This document shows, in pieces, positions 45,601-58,200 of a DNA stretch of 64,000 bases. The stretch comes from Chondrosia reniformis. Taxonomy: Eukaryota > Porifera > Demospongiae > Chondrillida > Chondrillidae. The notes under the pieces were generated by a model. It was not told the origin of the DNA and ran no database searches. It saw only the letters and a program-made list of their open reading frames with translations. How positions within the stretch are numbered: position 1 is the first letter of the stretch; each line of letters opens with the position of its first letter. The stretch spans positions 5,673,401 through 5,737,400 of the forward strand of contig OX359198.1 in assembly GCA_947172415.1 (NCBI GenBank). The letters are read 5' to 3'. The translations under genes were made by a program, and so were the position numbers.

Positions 45601-48323
45601 AGTGAAGGAATGGTTTTAAATCAAAATATAGAATATTCACATCACATACATACATAATGATAGAATAAATTCATATATACAGGTGTACATACGTAATTAC
45701 GTACATATGTACATAACAAACATTTAAAACTTAAACTGTAAGTTACAATTATTACTAAGTACAAGGAATAGCAATAAGTAAGTATATACGTACATACACT
45801 AGAGAATATACTCTTTTACATACATATGTACATATGTTTTTATGCTGCTGATGCTCAATAAATCATCTACCAGTTCAATGTTTAAGACCAATACTCCCTA
45901 CTCTTTCATATATGTATGTACATACGTAGGTACGTACCATATTCATCCGGTTGGACCATAGTCCCGAATGTGTGATCTCCAGGTACATTTAGAGTATCTG
46001 CAAGTCTATATGTACATACAAAGAAGGTAATTATATTTTAGTATAATAATACATACACTATAATGTCATACGTATATGCATACATACCAATTTACACATA
46101 CAGAGGTAGGAAGCTACGTATTTGGTAATATTGGAGTTAACACATACCAAAATAGATAGGCATTACCATAGTTTTTGGAATATGGTGTCTTAGATTATTC
46201 ATAAATAATCAATACACCATTTTTTCTTTCATGCAATACATCTACTTTGAGTAAATGGCCTATAGGGAACTATATAACAATCTGACAATCTGCTTTATGT
46301 CTACTACGTAGTTGCAGAGGTCATATTGCACATACAAAAGATCCAAAAGTGAACATGTTGTCTAAAGGGTCAAAATAATGTCTTCTCTGTGAAGGTTCTC
46401 AAACAAGTACATACTGTTTGTGATGCCACCTCACTTACGGATCATGAACCTTTTCCAGCTGAGGCTGTGTCCTTCTCCTAAAATTATCCACCCTTTTAGA
46501 GACAAGTTGTGCAGCCTTCTCATCCTTGGCAAGGTGAAGCCAGTGCATACTATTTTTAACCCCTCCTCCACTGTTATCGTGAGGGGTGGGTACACCATAC
46601 AAACTTGATTTTGTGAACTTTGACCAGTCATAGTTACGGTCCACCAATTCACCTTAAGTATGTACAATAAGAGAAACAAGATGGCCACTGAAGCATGGGA
46701 ATGTACAGTAAAACTACGGAGTATTGCTATGTATATACCATGCAGCCAATCAGATGAACGGTATACTCTTATATAAACACCAGCCAAACAAAGAGTTCAG
46801 TTCAAAATAGGTGACTGGTTAAAATAATATTACCAATTACCATCAGCCTTTCATTTAACTGAGCACAAGGCATAAACACATGCAAGTAAATACAGTGGGA
46901 AATTTCAAGGGGAATTTTCAAGTCAGAACTAAATCCTAAAATCAGAGCAACCTCACCAACATCATAATCATTGTGACTTTTCTTGTATAGATCCTTTCCG
47001 ACAGCATCTTCAGCCTCAACCTGCTGCCTAGTCTTCTGAGGGCTCACCATATCCCCAGCACTGTCATCTATAAACACAATACAGCAGGAAAGATAAACAC
47101 ACATATATACATATAAATACATGCAGTACATACGTATGTACATTCCTAGAATGAAGAAGAAAACAAGATTGCCAGAGTCACTGATGAATGGTGGAACATT
47201 CCCAGAAACCCAGTGGAGGAGAAGAGATGGAGAAGGAGAATACTTGTATCCTCATCCAAAGCTCTTCTATATGCCTTTACTCTAGTATGTTAGTGTATTG
47301 ATTATTCATATACACACATAGCAGAAAAGATGTACATACATATTATATATACACATGCAGTACATATACACATGTACATACACGAAGGCCACTGACATTC
47401 TCATACATTTAGATATTTTCCTTTGACATTCCAATATATACATTAACACATCTTGGTCTAGCAGCTAGACCAGTGTCACTGCACTGATTTGTTAACTACT
47501 GAGTGAAACTTAAATGAGAAAATGGCAGCCAGATCGTGGTCTATCACACCAGACCTTTCTGTAGCTTTGTACGTATGTACATATATATGGTTGTCATGGC
47601 TTTGAGAAAAGTTTGGGGACTTACCTTTAATGGTAGATATACCAAATCTTGTGGTCTCTGGATTTATTCCAGGAGGAAGTCCCTTCAATTGGGTGTTTGA
47701 GTGTCCTGTGCATAAGAAACACTGCCTCCATTATTTTATTCATTATACAGCAAACTTCGTGAAGAGCTCAAAATGGCGAATTAGATATTTGGATCCGCGA
47801 AGGAATGCCATGAATACCTAGTACAACTTACCAAGGGGAGCTGTCGTTTTGCTCTTGTAAACCTGCTCCGAGTTCTCCTGCGAGACATGCTCAAACAGAG
47901 ACTTTGGCTGAGGATTAACTAAAGCAGACGCTTCGAGCGACGTTCTTGTGTTGATACCATGAGCTATCTCTTTCGCTGTTGGTGGATCGCTTGCGAAAGA
48001 ATACAATACCCTTTGCTTTCCCGCTTCTGGGCGCGTCATGCAACGGAATTGCTTCACTCTCTCTGGAGTTTCAGGCTATAAACGTTAAAAGGAACTAAAA
48101 ATAGTGACTGTTTATTATTACTAAACATCAGAGACACTCACTCGGTCGCTCAGCGGAGAGAAGCATTCTTTCGTAGAAGATTCCTTTGGTATGACTTTAC
48201 CAGCCTAAACACGCGTAAAATAAAACTAATGATTAGTCTCATTTCTACAAGTTCAATTAAACTTACAGCGTGTATATCAGGATTTCTATCACGAAATTTA
48301 GGAGGATGAGTGAAGGATGCCAT
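42639..48323 (-). CDS. EFHB: EF-hand domain-containing protein B (EFHB/CFAP21)
   Basis: Twelve exons on the minus strand: 48267-48323 (start MASFTHPPKFRDR), 48142-48204, 47832-48075, 47625-47705, 46834-47067, 46439-46652, 45938-46005, 45443-45597, 44790-45284, 44212-44316, 44008-44103 and 42639-42707. Phases agree at every junction and give 626 codons; human EFHB is somewhat longer. Recognisable EFHB segments are KGLPPGINPETTRFGIS, LVDRNYDWSKF, VSKRVDNFRRRTQPQLEKVH, PGDHTFGTMV, YGAGDLIHLRG, YGVPTIRSDRPPPRIRRVGD and YPSVYSNKGVHEADFF. The EF-hand loops look degenerate. EFHB is a microtubule inner protein of axonemal doublets and is also reported in store-operated calcium entry. The last exon lies within duplicated copy B, about 1.3 kb from the preceding exon. 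Confidence 0.93.
42740..43060 (-). mobile_element. tRNA-derived SINE in EFHB last intron (copy B only)
   Basis: An insertion of about 320 bp compared with copy A (near 26128). Its minus strand contains a 72-nt tRNA-like body (42813-42884) with TAGCTCAGTGG (A box) and GGTTTGATTCC (B box). A related copy lies at 50610-50745. Confidence 0.75.
42813..42884 (-). ncRNA. tRNA-like head of the SINE
   Basis: The 7-bp acceptor stem (GCAGTTG/CAATTGC), the T arm CTGGG-TTTGATT-CCCAG, a D arm and a CTGGT/ACCAG anticodon stem all pair. The anticodon loop reads GGTCATA, so the usual U33 is missing and no normal anticodon sits in place; a shift by one would put CAT (Met) there. With a dispersed relative at 50.6 kb it is best taken as a SINE promoter rather than a working tRNA gene. 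Confidence 0.65.
43247..43432. mobile_element. Hairpin MITE (~185 bp), copy B only
   Basis: TACAGTGCAAGTTATAATAT on the left is inverted at the right (ATATTGTAACTTGTACTGTA), and most of the element folds on itself around (AT)n with GGCTCCAAGAAAGGACC near the centre. Copy A has an uninterrupted sequence at about 26365. It is the simplest complete member of the family also seen at 17540, 34393 and 34562. Confidence 0.85.
47150..47290 (+). repeat. Dispersed repeat, copy 3 of 3, in EFHB intron
   Basis: Carries ATTCCCAGAAACCCAGTGGA and CCTCATCCAAAGCTCTTC, matching 38310-38440; shorter and more diverged than the other two copies. Confidence 0.7.
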
Positions 48324-48329
48324 TTTGTA

Positions 48330-49149
48330 TCTGGATCGTCATGGAAACTTGTCACAGGTCCCACCCACTTTGCATGAAGCTAAAATGTCACGTCCAAGGC
48401 TAGGCAGGATTATGGATAGCTATATCACGTGGATCGTACATTAAATTCTAGTTGGTAGATAGGGTAAAGTGAACATCAAAATTTGCAAAACTCTGGATAT
48501 ACTTTATGAATGCTGACACGAAGTATTAGCTTCATATCTCTTTCCGTTTGATCGACTTAGTGTGTAAATTAAATGCTGGTATACAAATATATAGGGTAAA
48601 TATCCATCAAAATTTCAAAAACTCTTTGGATATGATTTATATATGGATGTCTGTGTATGTTTTAGCTTCGAATTTATATGTCCATCACAATTTGACAGAG
48701 AATGTTGCAGCAATTAATGTACACTAGATTATGCAGTGATATTTAATGCATGGTGAGATCTAGAGATACATGAGTGATCATCAAATTTTTGGACATATCT
48801 TGAAACAAGGTATAGTGATCATATGGTAAGGCTAACCATGCAGAAGTGGCATACTGACACATATATATAATCACAGAAATCACTATGTTGCATCACGATA
48901 ACTGAAGTGCGTAGGAATGATGCACCCAAACATTTAGTTGAATAGGGCAACCATCCATTTTTTTCGGCCATCCCCACTTAGAAAGTACTACTGTACTCTC
49001 TCATATACGTATATATATTATATATATATAAACATCATGGTGATTTGAAAGTATAACTTTAAAGAAAAGTGTTCACACAATAAAGGTTTACGTACAACAA
49101 AAGTATATAAGTAAGAATGTATAGTACAACATGTGAAAGAGTTAAATGC
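48330..49149. other. Intergenic region between dynein 3' end and EFHB start
   Basis: About 0.8 kb between two co-oriented genes. It must contain the EFHB promoter near its left end and the dynein 3' UTR near its right end. Most of the middle is repeats: diverged 170-bp-repeat units (about 48470-48780) and a foldback-family fragment (48830-49010). Confidence 0.6.
48830..49010. mobile_element. Foldback-family fragment
   Basis: AAGGCTAACCATGCAGAAGT, GATGCACCCAAACATTTA and the end TTTTTTCGGCCATCCCCAC followed by GTACTACTGTACTCTCT match parts of the insertion at 38038-39868 (left arm and right terminus). Confidence 0.65.
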
Positions 49150-52100
49150 TTAATCATCCAGTTGGCAAAGGAGAGCCACACCCCGTTGGATCCAGTGCTC
49201 TTGCGGCATGTTTGTTGTCAGCTTCATTGCTATTACATAATTAGTTGAGTGCCCTGTAGTTGAGAGGGTACCTCTTCGATCGCTGGTTTTGTAGAGGGGT
49301 GAGATGTAAACTTGTCTGTCTGGCAACTCATCTCTCTTCATTGGCTTTAACCAAATCTACAAGAAACAACACTTTTTGAGCTAGTCTATATAGCCTAATT
49401 TGAGGTGTAAACAGTTATAGTACGTGCCTTGTGTTATGAGCAAGTCTCTACAGTTTGAACATGTGCAGCACTGCATGTAGAAATTCTGTTTATCAACAAC
49501 TCACTACTGGCATTTGGTCATGCAGTTTCTTTGGTAGTGATTCCCCCAACATTTTAGTCTTCCTATCCCAGCAGGCTCCTTCCAAGAAGAGTCCACTCAC
49601 ATAGACACCTAGGGAGACAAATACGTAGATCAGTGAATGCCTTCAGTCTTCAACAGGTGTAGGCGTGTGTAACTCACCGTCCTCTGGTGCGTCTGTGTAG
49701 TCCTTATCTTCTAATACTTCAAAGTCAAATGACAAGAGGTCAATGGGGATCTTATACTTTCTAGCATAGTTCTGTTGTGCTCCTGCAGACAGAAGGATAG
49801 ACAAGACTTTAATAAGATTTAAGATATAAACAAGACAATGTGCAGTGTATTACCTGTTAAGAAAGCTTGAGTAAAGAAGAAACCCGAGAGCCAGAAGATA
49901 ACAGGAGGTCCATCATCATACCAATCCTGGATGGATGAAAAGAGAAGGTCATACGAATGTCTACCTCTGAAATTGGTGATTATCACTGTAATGATAGATG
50001 AAGTGGCCTAATTGACTTTTCATATAATACCTTATGAATGGTCAAACCATAGTACTAAACTATTTACATACGTACGTATATATACAGTGATATCTAGGAA
50101 TCTAGTGGATGGGTCTTCTATGAGCTATAAATTAGAGAACTCACTTGCAAGAATTTTAGTCTTGCCAGCAAATCATTCACATAGCTACCAAGGGGTTTGA
50201 GTGAGGGATACGATTTCTTCTTCCAAAGGCCTGGTATCTTGCCTTTTAGAATGCTATCTGCAACTTCTTCTAACTCAGAAGACATTACAACAAGACCCTA
50301 CAATAGTACATGACACTCAAAGCTATATACACATGCATACATAACCAGGTACGCATGTATGTATACAGGGCTCATACCTTAATGGCCTTCTTAATGTTGA
50401 TCAAGCTAGACCTGACTGTGGAAGTGAGACGATTAAACCTCACCATCTCTTGCACTAAAACAGTATTCATGCTCTGTGACAGGAAGTTATTTAATAGTTA
50501 GTGATGTAGTGTGGGTATTAAATACTTAAAAGTAATAATATACTAAGTACGTACGTGTACAGTATATCTACAAAATAATCAGACCTCAACATATATTTAA
50601 CTCATTTAGAGAAAAAAGCACAAAAAAGAAACAATCATTGGGAATTGAACACAGGATGTTTTTCCACCAGTAATCTACCACTGCATGAGCTACGTATAAT
50701 TGCCACAGCAATGCACTCTTCATGTTGCCCTGTTATACTGATCCAACTGATCAACATGTACATGTTTGTACTCACCTGTGAATACGTTGTAGGGTATTTT
50801 CGGAGTGCAGCTTCAGTGTCAAAGTCCTTTGGTAATTTGGATAGTATATCAGTAGCTACCTCTTCCAACACTTCATCACTGCTTTTGCCACCAGAGGAGG
50901 AAGATCTAGCCTGCACATGCACAACACAAGGTTAACCTAACTGAAGCACACTCTAACACAATACACAAGCACATTGCACCCAGATGCAGTAGTCAACACT
51001 ATGGGTAATCACATATATGTGCATTTCATACAGTAACAAAATGAAGAGAGCTATATTTATGTGTCAAATAGGTTTTCCATGTGATGCTCTGATACCTGAG
51101 TGAGAAGGATGCTGTCAAAGAGAAGAATAGTCTCTTGTTGATCCTTGGTAATGTCCGCATTGCTGTTCATTCCAAACACCTCCGGATCTGGGATAATGGG
51201 TAGTGTCTTAATGTACTCCAAATAGCTATCATACTAGAAAAAAGGTAAAATATTCATAATTTCAGTTGCCCTATGGAAGGAGGCAAGACCTCTAGTTGTC
51301 AGCTACACATGCTGGATAATCAAAAAATCAACTAATAATAAGAGTAAAATAGTAGAGGCTGTAGTCCTGAGTAAATTTAAAACTTTCCTTTTTTCCCTCT
51401 TGCATGTTAGCAGCAGAAACATAGGCCTTGGACACACATGTAGGGTGATTAATAATACAATGTATGACGTACTATGTACTGTACTCTAACGAATGGATAC
51501 ACTTACATCCCCAATTGGAGGACAATAGTAAATTCCACTCTCTGAAAATGAATACTTTTCAGTAACAACAATTTCCTCAGTGTAAAACTTGTTCAAAATG
51601 GTCACAAGGGTACGTCTATCCCAATCATCTGTCACACGACCACCATAATTACATTGGCCAGTCAAGTAACTCAGGGCTGAGTACTGAACATCCTGAAGTA
51701 GCAGCAAGAAAGGTGAGTACGTACGTAGGTTGGCAGGTAGAAAGAAGTGACACCGTCAACTTACATCATACTGGTTCAGGAATATCTGCAGCTGTCGAAC
51801 ACTAATTCTCAGATCAGTCTCATTAAATTCATAAGGAATGTTCCAGCCAAGAGCTCCAAACTTTCTTCTTTCTTGGACCAAAGCATGGAAGAAACACAGA
51901 CCAAACAAGAGTTTCTTCCATTGTTCCTAAATTGTTTATAACAGCATTGTTAGTAAATACGTACGTACACCAGTCTCACATGAACACACAGAGTGCTCAA
52001 CTTACCATCTTTGTACAAGCATTGAAGAACTCCTGATCACTGATTGGATCATTAACATAGGATCTCATAAGATTGGCCTTTAGGCCCTTAGGAGGCTCGT

Positions 52101-55100
52101 TAGTCATCTTTACTCCATTCTGCAGCACAGTAACAGGAAAGTGTGGGGATGGATAGCTAGTCAACCACAGTCGGAATTCAGGATGAATGGTGTCTGGATT
52201 CATCTCCTATATAAATAAATAGAAATTTTTACATAATATATATTTATCATTCTTAAGAATACATACATATGTAAGTTGTTTTTTTATTGTAACTGACTTC
52301 ACAAATTTTCTCTAGAGTAGACATCCATGAAACAGCCAAGTGACAGTTTTGGAGAAGCACCCAAGATCCCTCCTTCTGTGCAGTCTCAATCATTCTAATG
52401 GCAATTGGCCCTTGCCCCTGACCCAAAGACAATGAATTGAGCTTGGAGCCACCAAATCCCTTTAGAAGGCAAAACATTTCTCAAGTCTGAAAGTGCTGTG
52501 TTTTTAGATATTTAAATATGACTGAGAGAATTGACATCAAAAGATGTGTGTGTGTGTGTGGGTGTTTGAATAGTGTTAAGAAAACTTTTAGCATTTTAGC
52601 TTACCATGTCATCAGCAAACTTGAGGAGTGCATTGGTGGGGTCTCCACCCGGAGACAATACAAAAATGAGGGGAGCACAGGAATGGGAATCATCAAATGT
52701 TTTTGGAAGATTAAATGGAGGCGGCTCTATGAATTGACCACCCAAAATATCCTTCACAAAATCCTGAACACCAGGCACAACCTGTGCAAGTAGACTTTAT
52801 GTGACTTATGTATCTAATATCTTAAATTCACTAAATCTTTAATACAAACATTCTATATACGTATAATATACATATGTGCCTTTTATCTGAAATGTTATCT
52901 TTGTATGCGCACATATACATTATGCATGTTTCATGAACCTTATCAGATCGAATACATCTTAGAACTACCAACTTCTGGAAACCAGAGAGTTTTTCATTCC
53001 ACTCATCTGGCAAGGGTTCAGCATGAGGTTCCTAATCATTAAGAGGATCATACATTAGTATACACTTTGCTTTTAATTAATCATTTGTACTACATTCTTA
53101 CAGAACTATCATAGATCTTCAGCCATTTTTTAGTGTTTTTGGTGAAGTGTTCTCTGATGCCTTTGAATGAAGTCAAATCTGACATACGGCACCATTCATT
53201 CCAAGACCTCTCCGGTAGCCACTGTGAAGGGTTGGCATGCGGGTTGTCAAGCCCTATGCCTCCAGTCAGGAGGAACATCCAATCCTCCTCTGACACCCTC
53301 CCATCAAATCTCATCAGACTGACACAGAGCACAAGCGAAAATAGCAACTATAGAAAGAAGATTGAAACTGCATCCTAAAGCAGCCAATATTATCATGCAA
53401 CTCTGGCATTACCCTGCCCACTCATATTCCTGAATAAAACTCAAAGTCTCATCCAAAGTTAAATGAATAATTGTGTATTTGCTATATTAAATGTAAGTAC
53501 ATACCCACCATTATTGGTAGAGTAGTTATACGTATATGCTCACTTTATCCTTTTCAAATAATGATCTGCACACATTCTTGTAAAGACTGTATGTGAAATG
53601 GTCCTTCAGATTGCTTAATCTTTTATCTAGGTCATCTGACTTTTCAGAGTTGTCAATGGAGTTTACAAAAAGATTTATGTACCATGTGAGTGAGTATTGG
53701 TACATGGGTTCTATGTTGGCAAGGTCAGTGATTGCAAAGAACAGGATGGAGGAATGAGTGGCTACTGGTTTGTAACCCAATCGAGTCTCGTCTATTTTCT
53801 TTTCTGTTTCTTCAGCAATGGCCTAGGGATTCAAGTGTATGTAGCTATAAGAACATGGCCACACAAACATATACATTAATATCTAAAACTTCAAACCTGC
53901 TTTTCTTCAATTTCATTGGCCAATTTCTTTGAGGATGATAGTACCTCAATGGCTGTTTCATCTTCAAGAATGTTTCCCTCAGAGGAAGACAACACTTCCA
54001 ATATCTTGTCCTCAATCTCCTTCAGCTGTTTGTTGTTGGCTGCTGATTGAAGGATCAACTGATTCTTTTCCTCTTCCAGTTCTGGTCTCTCCCTAGTCAC
54101 AACTATACCCAACAACTGGTCCTGTAACCCATCCATTGTAATCATAAAGTTTAGCAGAGTCACCTGAGAGAGAGACAAGAAGGCAAGTGCAAAAGTGCCA
54201 TGACCCTAGTAATGTCTATAATATGCATGATTGCTGACCTTTACTGCAGTTTCTGGGAGATAGTGGGGATTCCTTAACTTTGTAGTCATGTAAAATCTAA
54301 AGTCTTTTGAATACTCAATTGTACTGTCTCCCAGCTTGATGCAAATGCTGCCTCCTTGCTTGAAGGTCTGCTTCTGTAGCAATGGCTCCAAAATGGGATC
54401 CAACTCTTCTCCAATGTTCTCCAAGAGGACCTGTTTAATTCCAATTTAACACTTACGTAGTTGACTATAACATACACATAAACTTTATTATCAAATGGAA
54501 TTGAATAGCTCACAGGAGTTCCAAACTGAATACAGTTTTCCAATGTTCTTACAAAGTCAGAATCAGATAACTTGATAACATGTAAATTGTGAGCCTTTTC
54601 CATGTTCTTGATCCACTTGTTGGCCTGTCCTTGTGGATCTATCATTAGTGGCCATCTTCGAGCATTGGAGGTGATGATACCATTATCTATGGAGAAGGTG
54701 TCTGTTGGGAGGCCAGCTATGTTCCATTCTCTTATCTTGACTGGTTCACCCAGAGTTGAACTAAGAGAAAATTCATCAGATCTGGGGATTCCCCTTTTAC
54801 TACACAAGTTACACCAATCCAATATTTGGTCCTATAGATACATTATGAAAGTGATAGTAAACAAATACAATCATAAGTACATACACATAATTCTTATACT
54901 CGCAGGAACTAATCTACCATTAGCTTAACAGATAAAAATATAGTCCAGAAATACGGATGGATAAGTGAATAACCACTGGAAGTTATTACATACGTATGTC
55001 AGATCAGTCAAGTGCCCAAAGTCTTATCTTAGCTGGGGACCAAAGTCCTATTAAATGGCACCCAGTGTTTGTCTCCCAATATGGATGAGGCATAGGATAG

Positions 55101-55275
55101 TCAGCGACTACACTGACCAAGGAGCATGTCAATAAGAAGCAGAAGGGAGCCACCTTACCTGTCTAAAGGCTGAAGTGAAGGCAGCCAGGTAGGCCACAAC
55201 ACCAGCTGAAATCAACACATCTCCAGTGAGGTTGTCATAAAGAATAGCCAGATCATGGGCAGCTTTGCTCCACCT
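49150..55275 (-). CDS. DNAH7: Dynein exons for AAA5, AAA6 and C-terminal domain
   Basis: AAA5 begins near 55160-55275 ([20 protein letters not shown]) and continues through 54513-54831 ([18 protein letters not shown]) and 54240-54431. [19 protein letters not shown] in 53897-54163 is a strongly conserved segment. AAA6 spans about 53102 to 52005 ([61 protein letters not shown]). The C-terminal domain follows to 49150 ([50 protein letters not shown]). Confidence 0.92.
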
Positions 55276-58200
55276 ATACAGCAGTAGAAATAAATGGAAA
55301 GTGATAGAGCTGTATCAGAGACCAGAGAGATACGTATACAGACACAGAATAAGGAAAGTGTATCTCTTCCACTCTTTAGATAATTTGAGCTACGGACATA
55401 TTGGCATACGTACATAAGAGTGGTTGAACCATTCAGAAAATAATATAACTATTGTTGTATTTAAAACTAAAAAAATGAAAACTATTAAATTTTGCTCTTA
55501 AATAAAGTGAGCACTAGATAATACATGTGTACATGTCATTCTGGCAAACTGAATCTTTTTAGTGTACTCAATAAAGTGCATTGTCCACACACCTGTCCTT
55601 TTCTCCTCCTAGACCTCCAATCAACTTCTCGGCTCTGTCTAACTTCTTTGAACACTGGTCTACTTCAATCTCCAGCTCTCCTTTCTTCTTTACGTTAGTA
55701 TCAAATGACTTCTGCAAATCAGCAAGTTTGGCTTGCACTTGTCGTAAGTGTACTTGCTTCTTCTCAAGATCTTTCATTGCCACAGCTAGCTCCCCTTCTG
55801 CAACCTTCAGTTTTTCCTTCTTGGGTGCCACTACTTTAGCAACTCTACACAGGTACAAAGAGGCAGAGTGATTGATTTGTAGTATGCTAGTAGGACACTG
55901 GACTACATGGACTCACTTGTCATACTTGTCCATAGCATGGACCCACTTACAAAGGCCTTCAGCAGCAGTAGAGGCTGTTTTGATCTTCTCTGGTACAAAC
56001 TCAGGATTTGAGGTATAACTATCTCTAATCTTCTTAATAATGGCAGGTTGAATGTTATCCTGATGAGGAGATTAAATCATCATACTTACATATGTACTGT
56101 ATGTATGTATGTATGTATGTATAACTTCCAATGATGTATGAATACGTACATACGTATGTAATTTAAACACTATTTTCTTAAAGTCATTACTACACGGTAA
56201 AGGAAAAATACTTACAATAGAGTACTTTCCTAGGTGAATTAATTATGGAAAGCCTATAGGGCTTCTGAGGATATACCTTAAACTGCTATGTCAGATGTAT
56301 TACCTTGTCATAGGTCTCTAGAGATTGTAGGAATTTCATGTCATTCAACACTTTCTTTGAGGGTCCCCAGTAGTCATCCACCTTCTTAACTCCTCCAGCA
56401 GGATCCTGTACCTTGTCTGGTTTGATGTCTTTCATAATGCAGATCGCCTCCATAGCCAATTTGACACCATTTGGTGGATTTTTCATGCTTTTGACTACAG
56501 TGATATCCTGAAGGGAAGAACGTATATCAACCAGCATTAAGTGGTACACCTTTAAAAACATTTATAAATGTATGATATACTGACTGCAGGTGTGAGTGTC
56601 TTTAGAGCCGTGAGAGCAGAATTAAGTATAGGTATAGCTTCAGCTAGATCAGCATCACATTCATCCTTTATGGCCTTGGCTGCCATGGCCTGTTTATTAG
56701 CTACAGCCTCGTCTGCCTTGACAACCTATTACGTACATTAATCAGTAATTACGTATATTCATAAATTGAACAATTTAATTATAATTATCATTACTGCCCA
56801 TTGACATCAATTGAGTGCATGCAGCCATTTAATACATAGTGGTTACCTTTTCTGTCTCAGCAACCTCCTTGGATTCTCTTTCTATCACTATCATCATTTC
56901 TGCCACCTCTTTCCCAGCCACAACCAGCTTTGGCTGGAGCTCTTCGAGGGCTTGCTGCATTCCAGCAACCTGAGAGGCAGCACTTTGTAGCTTCTCTAAA
57001 CCTACTTCATACCTCCTCTTCAACTTCATCACTTCACTATACAATGTGTAGTATGTCCATTACTTTGCACGTACATATACATATGTAGTTCAGCTAATGT
57101 ACCATCATTAACTATCTGTCAGAATTACACATATGGGCAAACTACGTATTTTTATACAAAAATGTACTTTTTGCCTAAATATCTGTAATGAACAGAGTGT
57201 GCATCCATTATTGAGTCATACTTTAAGTGCAAATAATGTACTATTGCCAACCACTATATTGGAAAGTATACTGTACCTTCGTTTCTTGGAAAGCAGAGTT
57301 TTGAAGGTTGAGATAAGTTCCAAGTAAGATGTTGGAGTAACATAATTGTGTCTACCGAGTGTTTGCAAAAATCGCTCTGAAAGTGTTCTGGTAGTTTGGT
57401 GAAATTCCTTACACATGTCAACACAACCAGCTCGAATTTGCTCCTCCAACTCAACATCTTCCAGAAATCGCTGAGCTACAACAGTCAGGGCATCGTCTGG
57501 CCAGCTCTACAGATAAACATGAATAATGTAATTTGAGCTAACTTTATACATATTATCATTCAAGTGACTCTTAAAGTCACTTCTGAGTATCTTAATTATT
57601 TAATTTACGTATTTAGGAAATAATAATTAAGTAAACTAGTTTTATAAATTTTTGATTATGTATATAATTCTAGTTAAATGTTCTTTTAGAGTATTAGACA
57701 CTCTTACACCATATACATAAGTATGCAGAATATACAGACTTATCTTGGAGTTGATACTGTAACTATTACATACCTGAAACCAATCTATGGTGCAACAGTT
57801 GACAAGTGATGGAAACATTCTAATCCTATTTCTAAATGCATCTCCAATAGGACTCATACAGAGCACTACATGCATCTGCTCTCGAACTCGAGCTACAAAA
57901 AAGTTCCATAATGATACAGGAGTGCCATCTGTTTGTTTTGAACGTTCTCTCTGCCTAAAGCATATCAGAAAGGACCAAATTGAACACAATGTTTCAAGCA
58001 AAAATACAGCTGATTGATTAGAAGATAAAAATGAAATCTATGTATATAGTAACGAGTTCCTACAAAAGAATCTCTATTATTCAATTATTTAGGCTCCCAA
58101 ACCATAAAAACTTTTAAAAGATTTACTATTCACTTAATCTGGCAGACAGGTAGGCAATCTCATTTCCGGAGGCTACGGACATGTATTATGAAATCATTGG